Positions 25,011 to 33,662 of a DNA stretch of 64,000 nucleotides are shown in pieces. The DNA comes from Paenibacillus allorhizosphaerae (GTDB lineage: Bacteria > Bacillota > Bacilli > Paenibacillales > NBRC-103111). Under the pieces are notes generated by a model that saw nothing but the letters and a program-made list of their open reading frames with translations, was not told the origin of the DNA and made no database searches. Within the stretch, counting starts at the first letter, position 1. Each line of letters begins with the position of its first letter. The DNA lies in NCBI RefSeq assembly GCF_910594985.1, contig NZ_CAJVCE010000015.1, forward strand, positions 62,001 to 126,000, given 5' to 3'. The translations under genes were made by a program, and so were the position numbers.

Positions 25011-26840
25011 ATGGATCAGTACTACATGAAATTACGTAAGCGCTATCCTCAGATGATCGAAGGCGATGAGATTGAAATTACGATGGGCGAGCTGACGGAG
25101 TTGTTTCAGTGCACCGGGCGCAATGTGAATCTTGTGCTTCGGCGCATGGGGGAATCCGGATGGATTGAGTGGATTCCCGGACGTGGGAGAGGCCATCGCT
25201 CCAAACTCGTGTTTTTGGCCAAAAGCGAAACCGTCGTACTCGAGAGCGCCCAGGCGTTTGTGGAACGAGGCGACATTCAGCAGGCATTTGCGCATCTCGA
25301 CGAGCACTCGTACCTTCCTGCCATTAAAGACCAGTTCGTGTATTGGCTTGACACGCATTTTGGATTCAGTCCCGAGATGAAGAACGAGCAAAAAACCGAC
25401 ACTTTGCGACTTCCTTACAGCAAACCTATTGAAACGCTGGACCCGGCTTTTATTACCTATGTCGTGGAATGCCATATGGTACAGCAAATTTTCGAAGTGC
25501 TTGTAAAATACAACGAGAAGACGGACACGATCGAGGGCAATTTGGCGCATTACTGGACCAGTTCGAACAAAGAGATGGAATGGACGTTTTTTTTGCGAAA
25601 AGGCGTATATTTCCACCATGGCAAAGAAATGACGTCCGCGGATGTGAAGTTTACGTTGGAACGAATCAAGAACGAAGAGATGGGTTCTCCGTTTCACTGG
25701 CTGTTCGACGACGTGGAGCGAATTGAAATATTGGATAAATACGCGCTGCGGATTTACCTCAGCAAAGCGAATCCGCTGTTTTTGCACCATTTGAGTCTGG
25801 ACCGGGCTTCCATCGTGCCGGAGGACGCCGCCAAAGAAATGGGGAGCCGGTTTCGGCGAATGCCGGTCGGAACGGGCCCGTTCAAGGTGGTCCGAAACGA
25901 CGACAGCATGCTTGTGCTGGAGGCGTTCCCGCGTTATTTTGACCGGAGAGCTCACCTGGACCGGATCGAAATTTGGTTTACGCCGGAGCTCGAGCGCAAG
26001 GCCAGCCATTTGTCCGCGCCATCGTACCAAATGCATTATCAGTGCCATATCGACGGCGAAGTTCCAAACGATTGGCAGGCGATCGAGACGATCGGGCGCG
26101 ATTGCAGCTTTGTTACGTTCAACATGGATTTGCCCGGTCCGCAGCAAAATTTGTACTTTCGGAAAGCGTTTCTGCACGGACTCGACCGGAAGCAGTTGAA
26201 TGTCGCGGGGCTGGGGGAAGTATCACTGGCCAAATGGTTCCATGAACTGTCCCGGGAGCATAGCGACACGGATGACCAGTATGATCCGATGACGGCGAAA
26301 CAATGTTTGACTCAGAGCGGGTACAAAGGGGAGACGCTGCTCCTGACGTATTCATCCAACTTCCGAAACATTGCCGAGAGCATTCGGGATCAGCTAGACG
26401 AGCTTGGCATTCGAATGGAATTGCGGCAGATGGATTCGTCCAAAAATGTGGAGCATCGTATGCGGCAAATCCATCAATCGCATTTTTGCTTATGCCGCAA
26501 TGTGGTGGAACAGGACTTGGAGCTTTCGGTGATTGAGCTTTTTTTGGCGGCGACTTGCCATGTAAGGGCGCATCTCGGAACGGAAATGCAGCAGCAGACC
26601 GATTGGCTGATCCGCCGGTTGTATCAGGAAGGCTCGTCCGTCATTCGCAGCAGCTATTTGAACCGGTTGCGCAGTTTGGTTACGGACCAGGTGTATGTGT
26701 TGTTTTTGTTCCAGCACACGCAGCGAACGGTATTTCATCCGTCTTTGAAAAACGTATCGCTTAACGCGATCGGATGGGTGCAGTTTCGCGAATTATGGTT
26801 TGAGCCGACAGTAGGTCAGGTTGCGGCTGTCGCGGAATGA
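25011..26840 (+). CDS. SgrR-type transcriptional regulator (HTH + SBP_bac_5)
   Basis: 609 aa. An N-terminal winged-helix domain (about 1-100; LTELFQCTGRNVNLVLRRMGESGWIEWIPGRGRG) is joined to a domain like oligopeptide-binding proteins, SBP_bac_5 (about 125-450; ETLDPAFITYVVE, RKGVYFHHGKEMTSADVKFTLERI, VGTGPF). There is no signal peptide, so the ligand domain is cytosolic, as in SgrR/YbdO-type regulators that sense sugars or peptides. ATG 25011 has GGGGGGATC 7 nt before; upstream starts lack sites. Its own terminator follows; no target gene is obvious beside it. Confidence 0.88.
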   Translation: MDQYYMKLRKRYPQMIEGDEIEITMGELTELFQCTGRNVNLVLRRMGESGWIEWIPGRGRGHRSKLVFLAKSETVVLESAQAFVERGDIQQAFAHLDEHSYLPAIKDQFVYWLDTHFGFSPEMKNEQKTDTLRLPYSKPIETLDPAFITYVVECHMVQQIFEVLVKYNEKTDTIEGNLAHYWTSSNKEMEWTFFLRKGVYFHHGKEMTSADVKFTLERIKNEEMGSPFHWLFDDVERIEILDKYALRIYLSKANPLFLHHLSLDRASIVPEDAAKEMGSRFRRMPVGTGPFKVVRNDDSMLVLEAFPRYFDRRAHLDRIEIWFTPELERKASHLSAPSYQMHYQCHIDGEVPNDWQAIETIGRDCSFVTFNMDLPGPQQNLYFRKAFLHGLDRKQLNVAGLGEVSLAKWFHELSREHSDTDDQYDPMTAKQCLTQSGYKGETLLLTYSSNFRNIAESIRDQLDELGIRMELRQMDSSKNVEHRMRQIHQSHFCLCRNVVEQDLELSVIELFLAATCHVRAHLGTEMQQQTDWLIRRLYQEGSSVIRSSYLNRLRSLVTDQVYVLFLFQHTQRTVFHPSLKNVSLNAIGWVQFRELWFEPTVGQVAAVAE

Positions 26841-26884
26841 GCCGGGGAACCGGCTGTATCCAAGTCAAATTCATATTTTTTTCA

Positions 26885-26916
26885 ATCCCTGACTGTATTT
26901 GTCAGGGATGTTTTTA
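26885..26916 (+). terminator. Terminator after the SgrR-type gene
   Basis: Stem ATCCCTGAC/GTCAGGGAT followed by GTTTTT, 45 nt after the stop. Confidence 0.8.
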
Positions 26917-26942
26917 TATAATGCAGGCAAGGGGAGATGAGG

Positions 26943-27536
26943 ATGAATAAAAAGGTTGGCGAGCTTCCGATTTTATTTTGCCGCGACCAGGCGGATTTTG
27001 AGAACTGGCTTGCGCAGCAACATGACGTTTCTCCAGGCGTACGGTTAAGGATGGCTAAAAAAAATTCGGGATTGGCCTCGGTCACTTATGACGAAGCATT
27101 GGAATGCGCTTTGTGCTATGGATGGATCGACAGCCAAAAGGAAGCGTACGACGACGAGACCTGGATTCAACGTTTTACTCCGCGCGGGCCAAAGAGCATT
27201 TGGTCGAAAGTAAACAAGGACAAAGCGGAACGGCTTATCGCTAGCGGCCGAATGATGCCGTCCGGGCTTGAAGCGATTGAATCCGCGAAGCGGAACGGTT
27301 TATGGGACAAGGCTTACGAATCGCAAAGCGTTGCTTCGGTACCGGACGATTTGGCGGCTGCGCTGGAAGCAAGTCCCGCGGCGAAGGCGTTCTACGACCG
27401 TCTGGACAAGCAGAATCAGTATGCGATCAAATTCCGCATTCACCAAGCCAAGAAGCCGGAGACAAGAGAACGTCGCATCCGGCAATTTATCGAAATGCTG
27501 GAAAAAGGCGAAAAAATTTATCCTACGAAATCCTAG
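26943..27536 (+). CDS. YdeI/OmpD-associated family protein
   Basis: 197 aa soluble protein of the YdeI/OmpD-associated (bacteriocin-protection-like) family. Conserved segments seen are YDEALECALCYGWIDSQKEAYD, TPRGPKSIWSKVNKDKAERLI, and a C-terminal helical part ending RERRIRQFIEMLEKGEKIYP. Some relatives protect against antimicrobial peptides; the molecular role here is unknown. ATG 26943 is preceded at 6 nt by GGGGAG; an ATG at 26937 would touch the ribosome site. The next gene (27643) follows after about 107 nt. Confidence 0.85.
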   Translation: MNKKVGELPILFCRDQADFENWLAQQHDVSPGVRLRMAKKNSGLASVTYDEALECALCYGWIDSQKEAYDDETWIQRFTPRGPKSIWSKVNKDKAERLIASGRMMPSGLEAIESAKRNGLWDKAYESQSVASVPDDLAAALEASPAAKAFYDRLDKQNQYAIKFRIHQAKKPETRERRIRQFIEMLEKGEKIYPTKS

Positions 27537-27642
27537 CATACGAACCTCAAAATCTCGTTTCTTCGGACAAGGGCCCAACTGGCTGGTATTTGTAATTGTG
27601 GAATTGGACAAACAACGATGTGTGAATAGAAGGAGGATGACC

Positions 27643-27945
27643 ATGCGTAAATTTGCGATGTATGGAAAATTTAAGGCACATCCGGGGAAAGGCGAGGCTT
27701 TGGCCGAAATACTGCTTGAAGCGGCGGAGCAATGCAAATCCGTGGAAGGCTGCGATCTCTACATCATCAACGTGTCTGAGGATGACCCGGATACGATCTG
27801 GGTAACGGAACTGTGGAACGATTTGGAAGCGCATGACGCTTCTCTGCGCAACGAAGACGCGATTGCTATGATTCAGCGCGCCAAACCGCTGATTGCCGGT
27901 GTCGAACCGATTAAGCTCAAGCCGCTCGGGGGCAAAGGGTTTTAA
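27643..27945 (+). CDS. ABM-domain monooxygenase-like protein
   Basis: 100 aa. Ferredoxin-like ABM fold (antibiotic biosynthesis monooxygenase/YgiN type): KFKAHPGKGEALAEILLEAAE helix, SVEGCDLYIINVSEDDPD strand, TELWNDLEAHDASLRNE with the family EXW and H residues. Members oxidise quinols or small aromatics without a cofactor, or act as haem-degrading enzymes; substrate unknown. AGGAGG precedes the ATG at ideal distance. Confidence 0.88.
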   Translation: MRKFAMYGKFKAHPGKGEALAEILLEAAEQCKSVEGCDLYIINVSEDDPDTIWVTELWNDLEAHDASLRNEDAIAMIQRAKPLIAGVEPIKLKPLGGKGF

Positions 27946-27985
27946 ACGGTGAACCTACCAAGGAAGCTTCTTGAAATACATTCGC

Positions 27986-28019
27986 AAAAAAAAGACCGCC
28001 ATGTGGCGGTCTTTTTTTT
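27986..28019. terminator. Bidirectional terminator
   Basis: AAAGACCGCC-N4-GGCGGTCTTT with A8 left and T8 right, between the convergent 27643 gene and yugP. Confidence 0.92.
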
Positions 28020-28030
28020 ATGATCATCCA

Positions 28031-28717
28031 TTAATCGTCGCTGCGGTTTGTAAAGATCATAATGTACTTGACGAGTTCCAGCAAAGAGATGAGCGCTGCG
28101 GCAACATAAGTAAGTGCGGCCGCATTCAGCACTTTGGCAACACCGCGCTCTTCATCGTTAGTGATAAAGCCTTCCGCGATCATCAAATCGCGGGCACGGT
28201 TGCTGGCGTTGAACTCGACCGGCAGCGTAACGAGCTGGAACGCCACCGCTGCGGAGAAAAATATAATCCCGAGGCCAAGCAGGAAGTTAAACTGCTGGAA
28301 AATCAAGCCGGCGATAATAAGCAGCGGCGCGACGCCGGAAGTGAAATTAACCGCCGGGAACATGCGGTGGCGCAGTACGAGCATAGGATAGTGTACTTTA
28401 TGCTGTATGGCATGGCCGACCTCATGGCACGCAACGGATACGGCCGATATCGAGTTTTCATAGTATACCGGCTCCGACAGCCTTACCGCACGTGCCATCG
28501 GGTCGTAATGGTCCGTCAAAGCGCCTGGTACGGGTTCGACAGGCACGTCGTACAGTCCGTTCGCATCAAGCATGCGGCGTGCCGCTTCGTATCCTGTTAT
28601 TCCGGATGCGACCGGAATGTCGGACCATTTGTTGAATGTCCCCTTCACGCGGAACTGAGCCCAGATCGACAGTCCGAAGGCGATGAAGATCAAGTAATCC
28701 ATCGGATGAAACCACAT
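28031..28717 (-). CDS. yugP: Membrane zinc metallopeptidase, YugP type
   Basis: About 228 aa. Zinc motif HEVGHAIQH in the middle, preceded by VEPVPGALTDHYDPMARAVRLSEPVYY, the conserved substrate-side segment of YugP. N-terminal and three C-terminal hydrophobic segments place it in the membrane. ATG 28717 has GGAGG 10 nt before it; ATG 28726 is almost on the site. It is the second gene of an operon with the MerR-type regulator just upstream, the gap being about 20 nt. Confidence 0.9.
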   Translation of the reverse strand: MWFHPMDYLIFIAFGLSIWAQFRVKGTFNKWSDIPVASGITGYEAARRMLDANGLYDVPVEPVPGALTDHYDPMARAVRLSEPVYYENSISAVSVACHEVGHAIQHKVHYPMLVLRHRMFPAVNFTSGVAPLLIIAGLIFQQFNFLLGLGIIFFSAAVAFQLVTLPVEFNASNRARDLMIAEGFITNDEERGVAKVLNAAALTYVAAALISLLELVKYIMIFTNRSDD

Positions 28718-28745
28718 AGAATCCATTCCTCCATATATTTATTTA

Positions 28746-29177
28746 TTAGGAAAGGGGTCCTTTACCTAGCAGTAACAGAAGCGCTTCAATGCAGGCCGCT
28801 GCAGGCGGCGTCAACATCTTGTGCAGATTTTTCATCTGCGACGGCTTAAGCTTATCGAGCAGCGGTCCTACTTCCTTCGCTTCTTTTTCAAGCTGGTTCA
28901 GCAGCAGCTGCAATGATGTAAGCTTATCTGTCACGATTTCATCTCGGCTTACCTTATTTAAACGCGATAGGCTCGCCTTGATTTCCTCCAAGGTATACTT
29001 CTCCCTTTTCATATTTTCAATACGTTTCAGACGCGTTAAAGTTTCATCGCTGTACAGACGATAGTTTGTTTCCGATCTGGATTCCGGTTCGATCAGCCCG
29101 AGCTTCGTGTAATAGTCGATTGTTCTGGGACTGACTTCCGATAAGCGGGCCAGCTCACCGATTTTATACAGTCTCAT
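28746..29177 (-). CDS. MerR family transcriptional regulator
   Basis: 144 aa. N-terminal MerR winged HTH (MRLYKIGELARLSEVSPRTI, DYYTKLGLIEPESRSETNYR) followed by a dimerisation coiled coil (about 75-120) and a short tail without the Cys residues of metal sensors. ATG 29177 is preceded by GGGAG at 8 nt. It is first in an operon with yugP, so it may control that peptidase; the effector is unknown. The region to its right (29178-29542, about 365 nt) holds the amt promoter and GlnR box and nothing else recognised. Confidence 0.88.
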   Translation of the reverse strand: MRLYKIGELARLSEVSPRTIDYYTKLGLIEPESRSETNYRLYSDETLTRLKRIENMKREKYTLEEIKASLSRLNKVSRDEIVTDKLTSLQLLLNQLEKEAKEVGPLLDKLKPSQMKNLHKMLTPPAAACIEALLLLLGKGPLS

Positions 29178-29456
29178 ATCCCCATCTCCCATCACCTCTT
29201 TACCCATTAATATGTGGCAACCCGTTTCGTTAGTATTAATGATACCTGAATCCAAACCATACAGTCAAACGTTATGCTTTCCATAAGGTGGTGCGCAGGC
29301 TTGGGGTGGCGGGAAATGTGAATATTCCTGGGCGTTCGCCCTTTAAAGAAAGCTGTGAAAACGGTAAAGCTCAAGTGTTACTGCCAAAACCCGAATTTTG
29401 TCATATATATGTGAGCTTATTTTTCGCATTTCACGAATAATTTTTCAGAAAACGTA

Positions 29457-29484
29457 TTGCAAATTGAAATATCTATATTATAAT
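29457..29484 (+). promoter_or_regulatory. amt promoter
   Basis: TTGCAA, 16-bp spacer, TATAAT; predicted start near 29491, about 50 nt before the amt ATG. Confidence 0.7.
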
Positions 29485-29505
29485 GACATTAAGATTTTCA
29501 GTAAA

Positions 29506-29522
29506 TGTTATAAAAACTAACA
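29506..29522 (+). promoter_or_regulatory. GlnR/TnrA box upstream of amt
   Basis: TGTTA-TAAAAAC-TAACA matches the consensus TGTNA-N7-TNACA at every defined position. It lies about +16 to +32 relative to the predicted start, downstream of the promoter, a position expected for repression by GlnR. Confidence 0.85.
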
Positions 29523-29542
29523 TTAATGAGGAAGTGGTCAAC

Positions 29543-30931
29543 ATGGTTAAAAAATTATTATTATCCATGGGCTTTATGTCAGCATTCATGCCGGCAATGG
29601 CATTCGCTGCTGATGATGCAACACCCGCTCAGCTGCAAGGCGCTATTGATGCGGTATGGGTTATGTTAGCGGCCATACTCGTCATCTTCATGCAAGCCGG
29701 TTTCGCATTGCTTGAAGCAGGCTCCACCCGGATGAAAAATGCCGGTCACGTAGCCGGAAAAACCGTATTGACTTTCGGCTTGTGCGCCATTGCGTTCTGG
29801 GCGATCGGCTTCGGCTTTGCGTTCGGCGACGGTAACGGTTTTTTCGGAACAACAGGCTTTTTCGTCGACGGAACGGAAGAGCAGGCGCAAGCGGCATTCA
29901 ACTCCTTGGCGTTTTCGGATGTGCCGATCGCGATTAAATTTTTGTTCCAGCTCGCCTTTGCTGGCGTATCGCTTGCGATTGCGTGGGGCGGCTTTGCCGA
30001 ACGCGGCAAGCTTCCGGTTTACTTCATCTTCGGTATTTTATACACTGTACTCGTATATCCGATCGTTGCGCACTGGGTATGGGGCGGTGGCTGGCTGTCC
30101 AAAATCGGCATGCAGGATTTCGCCGGCTCGACGGTCGTTCATCTGCAAGGCGCGACGGCAGCGCTTGTCGCTACGCTGCTGCTCAAACCGCGGATCGGCA
30201 AATACAATAAAGACAATACGCCGAACCTGATTCCGGGTCACAACCAAGTATTGTCCGTCCTCGGCGTCATCATTCTCTGGATCGGCTGGTTCGGCTTCAA
30301 TCCGGGCTCGACGCTCAGCGCAATGAACGACGGGTTCTTCGGGTACATTGCGCTTACGACGAATTTGGCCGCTTCGGCCGGTGCAGTAGCCGCGTTAGTC
30401 GTATCGTGGCTGTACTTCGGCAAAGCGGATATTCCAAGCATGCTGAACGGCGTCCTGGCCGCACTGGTGGCGATCACCGCATCCTGCGCCTTCGTGACGC
30501 CGCGAGATGCAGTCATTATCGGGGCTATTTCCGGCATTCTTACATTTTTCACGGCGCAATGGTTTGAGAAAGCCGGCGTCGACGATCCGATCTACGCTTT
30601 CTCCGTACATGGGATCGCCGGGGTTTGGGGTACGCTGTCGACAGGCATATTCGCAACGCCGGAGCTCGCAGAGAAGGTTGGCGTCGGCAAAGCGGGTTTA
30701 CTGTACGGCGGCGGATTGGAGCAATTGGGCGTGCAGGCGCTGGGCGTTTTCGGCGCGTTCCTGTTCGTGCTTATCCTTTCCTACATTATATTGTATGTCA
30801 TCAAACTGACGATCGGTCTGCGCGTCACCGAGGAAGAAGAAATAACCGGTTTGGACTTGTCCGAACATGGCACTTACGGGTATCCCGAACAAATGAGAAA
30901 AACGACCGACAGCGTCTCGCATACGGTCTAA
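29543..30931 (+). CDS. amt: Ammonium transporter (Amt family)
   Basis: 462 aa. Signal-like N-terminus (MVKKLLLSMGFMSAFMPAMA) then eleven membrane segments. The signature DAVWVMLAAILVIFMQAGFALLEAG, FAGSTVVHLQGA with one pore His, WFGFNPGS and FSVHGIAGVWGTLSTGIF with the second pore His are intact. ATG 29543 has GAGGAAG; upstream in-frame ATG 29483 overlaps the -10. No glnK (PII) gene follows, unlike most amt loci. Instead the DUF294 and exonuclease genes follow with small gaps and no terminator. Confidence 0.96.
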   Translation: MVKKLLLSMGFMSAFMPAMAFAADDATPAQLQGAIDAVWVMLAAILVIFMQAGFALLEAGSTRMKNAGHVAGKTVLTFGLCAIAFWAIGFGFAFGDGNGFFGTTGFFVDGTEEQAQAAFNSLAFSDVPIAIKFLFQLAFAGVSLAIAWGGFAERGKLPVYFIFGILYTVLVYPIVAHWVWGGGWLSKIGMQDFAGSTVVHLQGATAALVATLLLKPRIGKYNKDNTPNLIPGHNQVLSVLGVIILWIGWFGFNPGSTLSAMNDGFFGYIALTTNLAASAGAVAALVVSWLYFGKADIPSMLNGVLAALVAITASCAFVTPRDAVIIGAISGILTFFTAQWFEKAGVDDPIYAFSVHGIAGVWGTLSTGIFATPELAEKVGVGKAGLLYGGGLEQLGVQALGVFGAFLFVLILSYIILYVIKLTIGLRVTEEEEITGLDLSEHGTYGYPEQMRKTTDSVSHTV

Positions 30932-30977
30932 TTGACGGGCCTCTTCGACACTTGATTACAAACAAAGGAGATACTTT

Positions 30978-32048
30978 ATGGAACGTCTCTCGTCGGAATG
31001 GATTCTTCAGGAAATCGCCAAGGCCCGTAATGTAACGGAGCTGCGCGCGTTCCGGGATCAGGCGCATGAGGAGTTTCAGCGGCGTCTCCTTTTCTCTCCC
31101 CCGCTCGATTGGAGCCGGGAAACGAATGCGTTCCATGATGCCGTGATCCGGCGTGCCGTGGAATGGGCGGAGCAGGAACTGAAAGACGAAGGAGCGGGCA
31201 CGGCCCCGCTGCCCTATGCTTTTTTGCTCTTCGGCAGTGGCGGGCGGAGCGAACAGACGCTCTGGAGCGATCAGGATAACGGATTGGTATATGCCGACCC
31301 GGCGACGGAAGAAGAAAGGTTGGCCGCGGAACATTATTTTCCAAAGCTGGCGGCAAAAATTTACGCGATGCTCCTATCGGCCGGGTATCCGCCATGCAGC
31401 GGCGGGGTCATATGCACGAATGAGCGATGGCTGAAACCGTTAACGGCTTATCGCTCCATGCTGCTCGATTGGTTCGGCGAACCGGATTGGGAGCATGTGA
31501 GATATTTGCTGATCACGGCCGATCTGCGGGCGATTTACGGCGATACTTCGCTAGGCGATCAAATTATGGATGTGTTTCATCAATATTTGATCGACCGGCC
31601 CGAAATGATTGAGTATTTGCTGCGCAACACGCTTCATCATAAAGTTTCGATCGGACTGTTCGGGCAATTGATCAAGGAACGGTACGGGGAAGATGCCGGC
31701 GGCGTGGACATCAAGTACGGCGCATATATTCCGATTGTGAACGGCGTCCGGCTGCTTGCCCTTGAAGCCGGCGTTCGCAGCAGTTCTACGGAGGAGCGAA
31801 TCCGTCAGCTGATCGCGGCTCGCGTGCTCGAGGAGGAGTTGGGAGACGACTTTCTGGAGGCGCTCGCGATCGCCATGAAGCTGAGGTCCATGACCCCGTT
31901 CCAAATCGAAAACGGTCACTACATGACGCGCGGCAAGCTGACGGCCGAACAACTGACGAAGGAACGGGCGTCGGAGCTAAAGCTTTGCTTGCGGATCGGA
32001 AACGATTTGCAAAAGTACGTTAAAAAGAAAGTACACCGGGAGTTGTGA
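30978..32048 (+). CDS. DUF294 nucleotidyltransferase (GlnD-like)
   Basis: 356 aa. Nucleotidyltransferase core GSGGR (86-90) followed by SEQTLWSDQDNGL with metal-binding Asp98 and Asp100, as in GlnD and DUF294 proteins. The C-terminal half is the helical DUF294_C domain. It lacks the CBS and cyclic-nucleotide domains often fused to the family, and the HD and ACT domains of GlnD. AAAGGAG precedes the ATG. It lies 46 nt after amt and 22 nt before the DEDDh exonuclease. It could modify a protein, perhaps a PII-type partner, or a nucleic acid; no target is proven. Confidence 0.88.
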   Translation: MERLSSEWILQEIAKARNVTELRAFRDQAHEEFQRRLLFSPPLDWSRETNAFHDAVIRRAVEWAEQELKDEGAGTAPLPYAFLLFGSGGRSEQTLWSDQDNGLVYADPATEEERLAAEHYFPKLAAKIYAMLLSAGYPPCSGGVICTNERWLKPLTAYRSMLLDWFGEPDWEHVRYLLITADLRAIYGDTSLGDQIMDVFHQYLIDRPEMIEYLLRNTLHHKVSIGLFGQLIKERYGEDAGGVDIKYGAYIPIVNGVRLLALEAGVRSSSTEERIRQLIAARVLEEELGDDFLEALAIAMKLRSMTPFQIENGHYMTRGKLTAEQLTKERASELKLCLRIGNDLQKYVKKKVHREL

Positions 32049-32070
32049 GAAAAAGGTTAGGTGATCGGTA

Positions 32071-32802
32071 ATGAAAGATAGGAAACCTGCTGGCGGAATG
32101 TGGAGTTTATATAAAATGGGAGGGCTGACGCCGGCCATCACTTCGATGTTCGATGTGCGGAGCGCCCAACAAATGGCTTTCATTCGATCCATGATGAAGG
32201 AGCAGCGCAAAAACTCGCTCTACGAAATTTCGTTGGACTCGGTGGAACTGGTTGTTTTCGATTTGGAAACTACCGGTTTTTCGCCGTATAACGGGGATGA
32301 GATCATTTCCTTCGGCGCCGTCTCGGTAACGGGGAGCGTCATCACGGAAGACACGTTTTACAGTCTCGTCAACCCGAAGCGGAACATCCCGAAAGAGATT
32401 GAAGAGCTTACGGGCATATCGAACGAAATGGTTCTGGAAGCGCCGGATGTACTGCACGCATTGAAAGGATTTCTAGAATTCGTCCAGTCCAAAATATTGA
32501 TTGCGCACGGCTCGGGTCACGATAAGCACTTCCTCAATTCCGCCTTATGGAAAACGTCGAAAGTCAATTTATCGCATCGCCTGCTGGATACGATGATCAT
32601 CGCCAAATGGCTGAATCCGAAGCTTCCTTCGTATGATCTGGATTCGATGCTGGACTTATATGGCGTGGAAACGACGATTCGCCACCATGCGCTGGAAGAT
32701 GCGGTCATGACAGCCCGGCTGTGGGGGAAATTGCTGCAGGAAATCAGATCCCGCGACGTTCATACTCTGGGTGATTTATATTTGCAGCTAAGCCATCATT
32801 AA
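32071..32802 (+). CDS. DEDDh 3'-5' exonuclease (DnaQ/PolC-epsilon-like)
   Basis: 243 aa. Exo I FDLETTG with Asp64/Glu66, Exo II within HGSGHDKHFLN, and Exo III HHALEDA with the catalytic His and Asp, so all DEDDh residues are present. The ~55-residue N-terminal extension is basic and without a known domain. It is third in the amt-DUF294-exonuclease operon, with a weak terminator after it. DUF294 and DnaQ-type genes are recurrent neighbours beside transporter genes (for example acetate/solute symporters) in other bacteria. The substrate (DNA, RNA or oligonucleotide) is unknown. Confidence 0.9.
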   Translation: MKDRKPAGGMWSLYKMGGLTPAITSMFDVRSAQQMAFIRSMMKEQRKNSLYEISLDSVELVVFDLETTGFSPYNGDEIISFGAVSVTGSVITEDTFYSLVNPKRNIPKEIEELTGISNEMVLEAPDVLHALKGFLEFVQSKILIAHGSGHDKHFLNSALWKTSKVNLSHRLLDTMIIAKWLNPKLPSYDLDSMLDLYGVETTIRHHALEDAVMTARLWGKLLQEIRSRDVHTLGDLYLQLSHH

Positions 32803-32803
32803 T

Positions 32804-32854
32804 AAAGAGTCTTCAAGCATGCCGCGCTAGCGGCAAAGCCGGAGGCTCTTTTTG
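32804..32854 (+). terminator. Probable terminator of the amt operon
   Basis: Imperfect stem AAAGAGTCTTC/GGAGGCTCTTT with inner GCCGC/GCGGC hairpin and T5 tail. Confidence 0.5.
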
Positions 32855-33056
32855 TTATAGGCTCCAAACGGAACTCGGATTGCGCTCAGCCATGTCATCG
32901 AATTTAGGACAAACCTGTGGTACACTGCTACTAAAGTGTTAAAGAACAAGTATGGAAAATTCGAAAGTAATTTCGTTATAATCGGAAGACGATTTGCATC
33001 AAGCGTAAAATCTCCGGCCGTCGGGTTCGAATTGAGAGAGAAGGAGACCAACACCC

Positions 33057-33434
33057 ATGCGATCATTTTCCTTTTTGGATTACAAGCACATGCGGATCCG
33101 CAACAAGCTGTTTTTACTGATCGCATTCATAATCGCGCTGTCGCTGACGTTTACGATTTTGGTGCAGCAATATGCATTCTCGATCTACGACGGGCAAATT
33201 TACGACAAATCGTCGCGGGTGCTTAATTTGTCTTCTTCCGCGATTGAAACGGAGCTGAAGCGGCTTCGGCAGCTTTCGTACAATCTCGCTACGGATGTGT
33301 CCATTCAAGGGTGGCTGACTTCGTTGTCTGAAAGCGCTTCCGATAATGACAGGCTCATTATTCGCCAACACTTGGTCGATCGGCTGTTCAGCTACACGGG
33401 ATCGGAGAAATATTTATACTTGGAGATGGGATGA
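33057..33434 (+). pseudogene. Truncated YesM-type sensor kinase (N-terminal remnant)
   Basis: The first ~120 residues of a two-component sensor: basic start, membrane helix (about 16-38, LFLLIAFIIALSLTFTILV), then the beginning of an extracellular Cache-type sensor domain typical of YesM-like kinases of Paenibacillus (SSRVLNLSSSAIETELKRL). The reading frame stops at 33434 right after joining the permease fragment. The HAMP, HisKA/His_kinase and HATPase parts are missing. The 250-nt region before it is non-coding. Confidence 0.85.
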
Positions 33435-33642
33435 TTTCATTAACCCGCTGCTGTACTTGAACAAACCGGAATTGTATCCTGTATCGCTTGCTCTTAAGCT
33501 GTTTCTGGACGGGGAATCGCTTAATAACTGGGGCGGCATGTTCGCCATGGCGACGCTGTCGTTAGTGCCGATCTTCGTCGTGTTTCTGTTTTTCCAGCGA
33601 TATATCGTAGAAGGTATCAGCACAAGCGGAATGAAAGGATAA
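33415..33642 (+). pseudogene. 3' remnant of a sugar ABC transporter permease
   Basis: In the +1 frame relative to the kinase, the text TWRWDDFINPLLYLNKPELY, then SLALKLF and IFVVFLFFQRYIVEGIS-TSGMKG is the C-terminal end of a MalG/YtcP-type permease (the usual ending ...GxxxGAVKG). About 75 residues remain of some 290. It has no start codon or ribosome site of its own. The junction with the kinase remnant is at about 33410-33430. Confidence 0.88.
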
Positions 33643-33662
33643 GCCTGGTAAATCGCTAGGAG

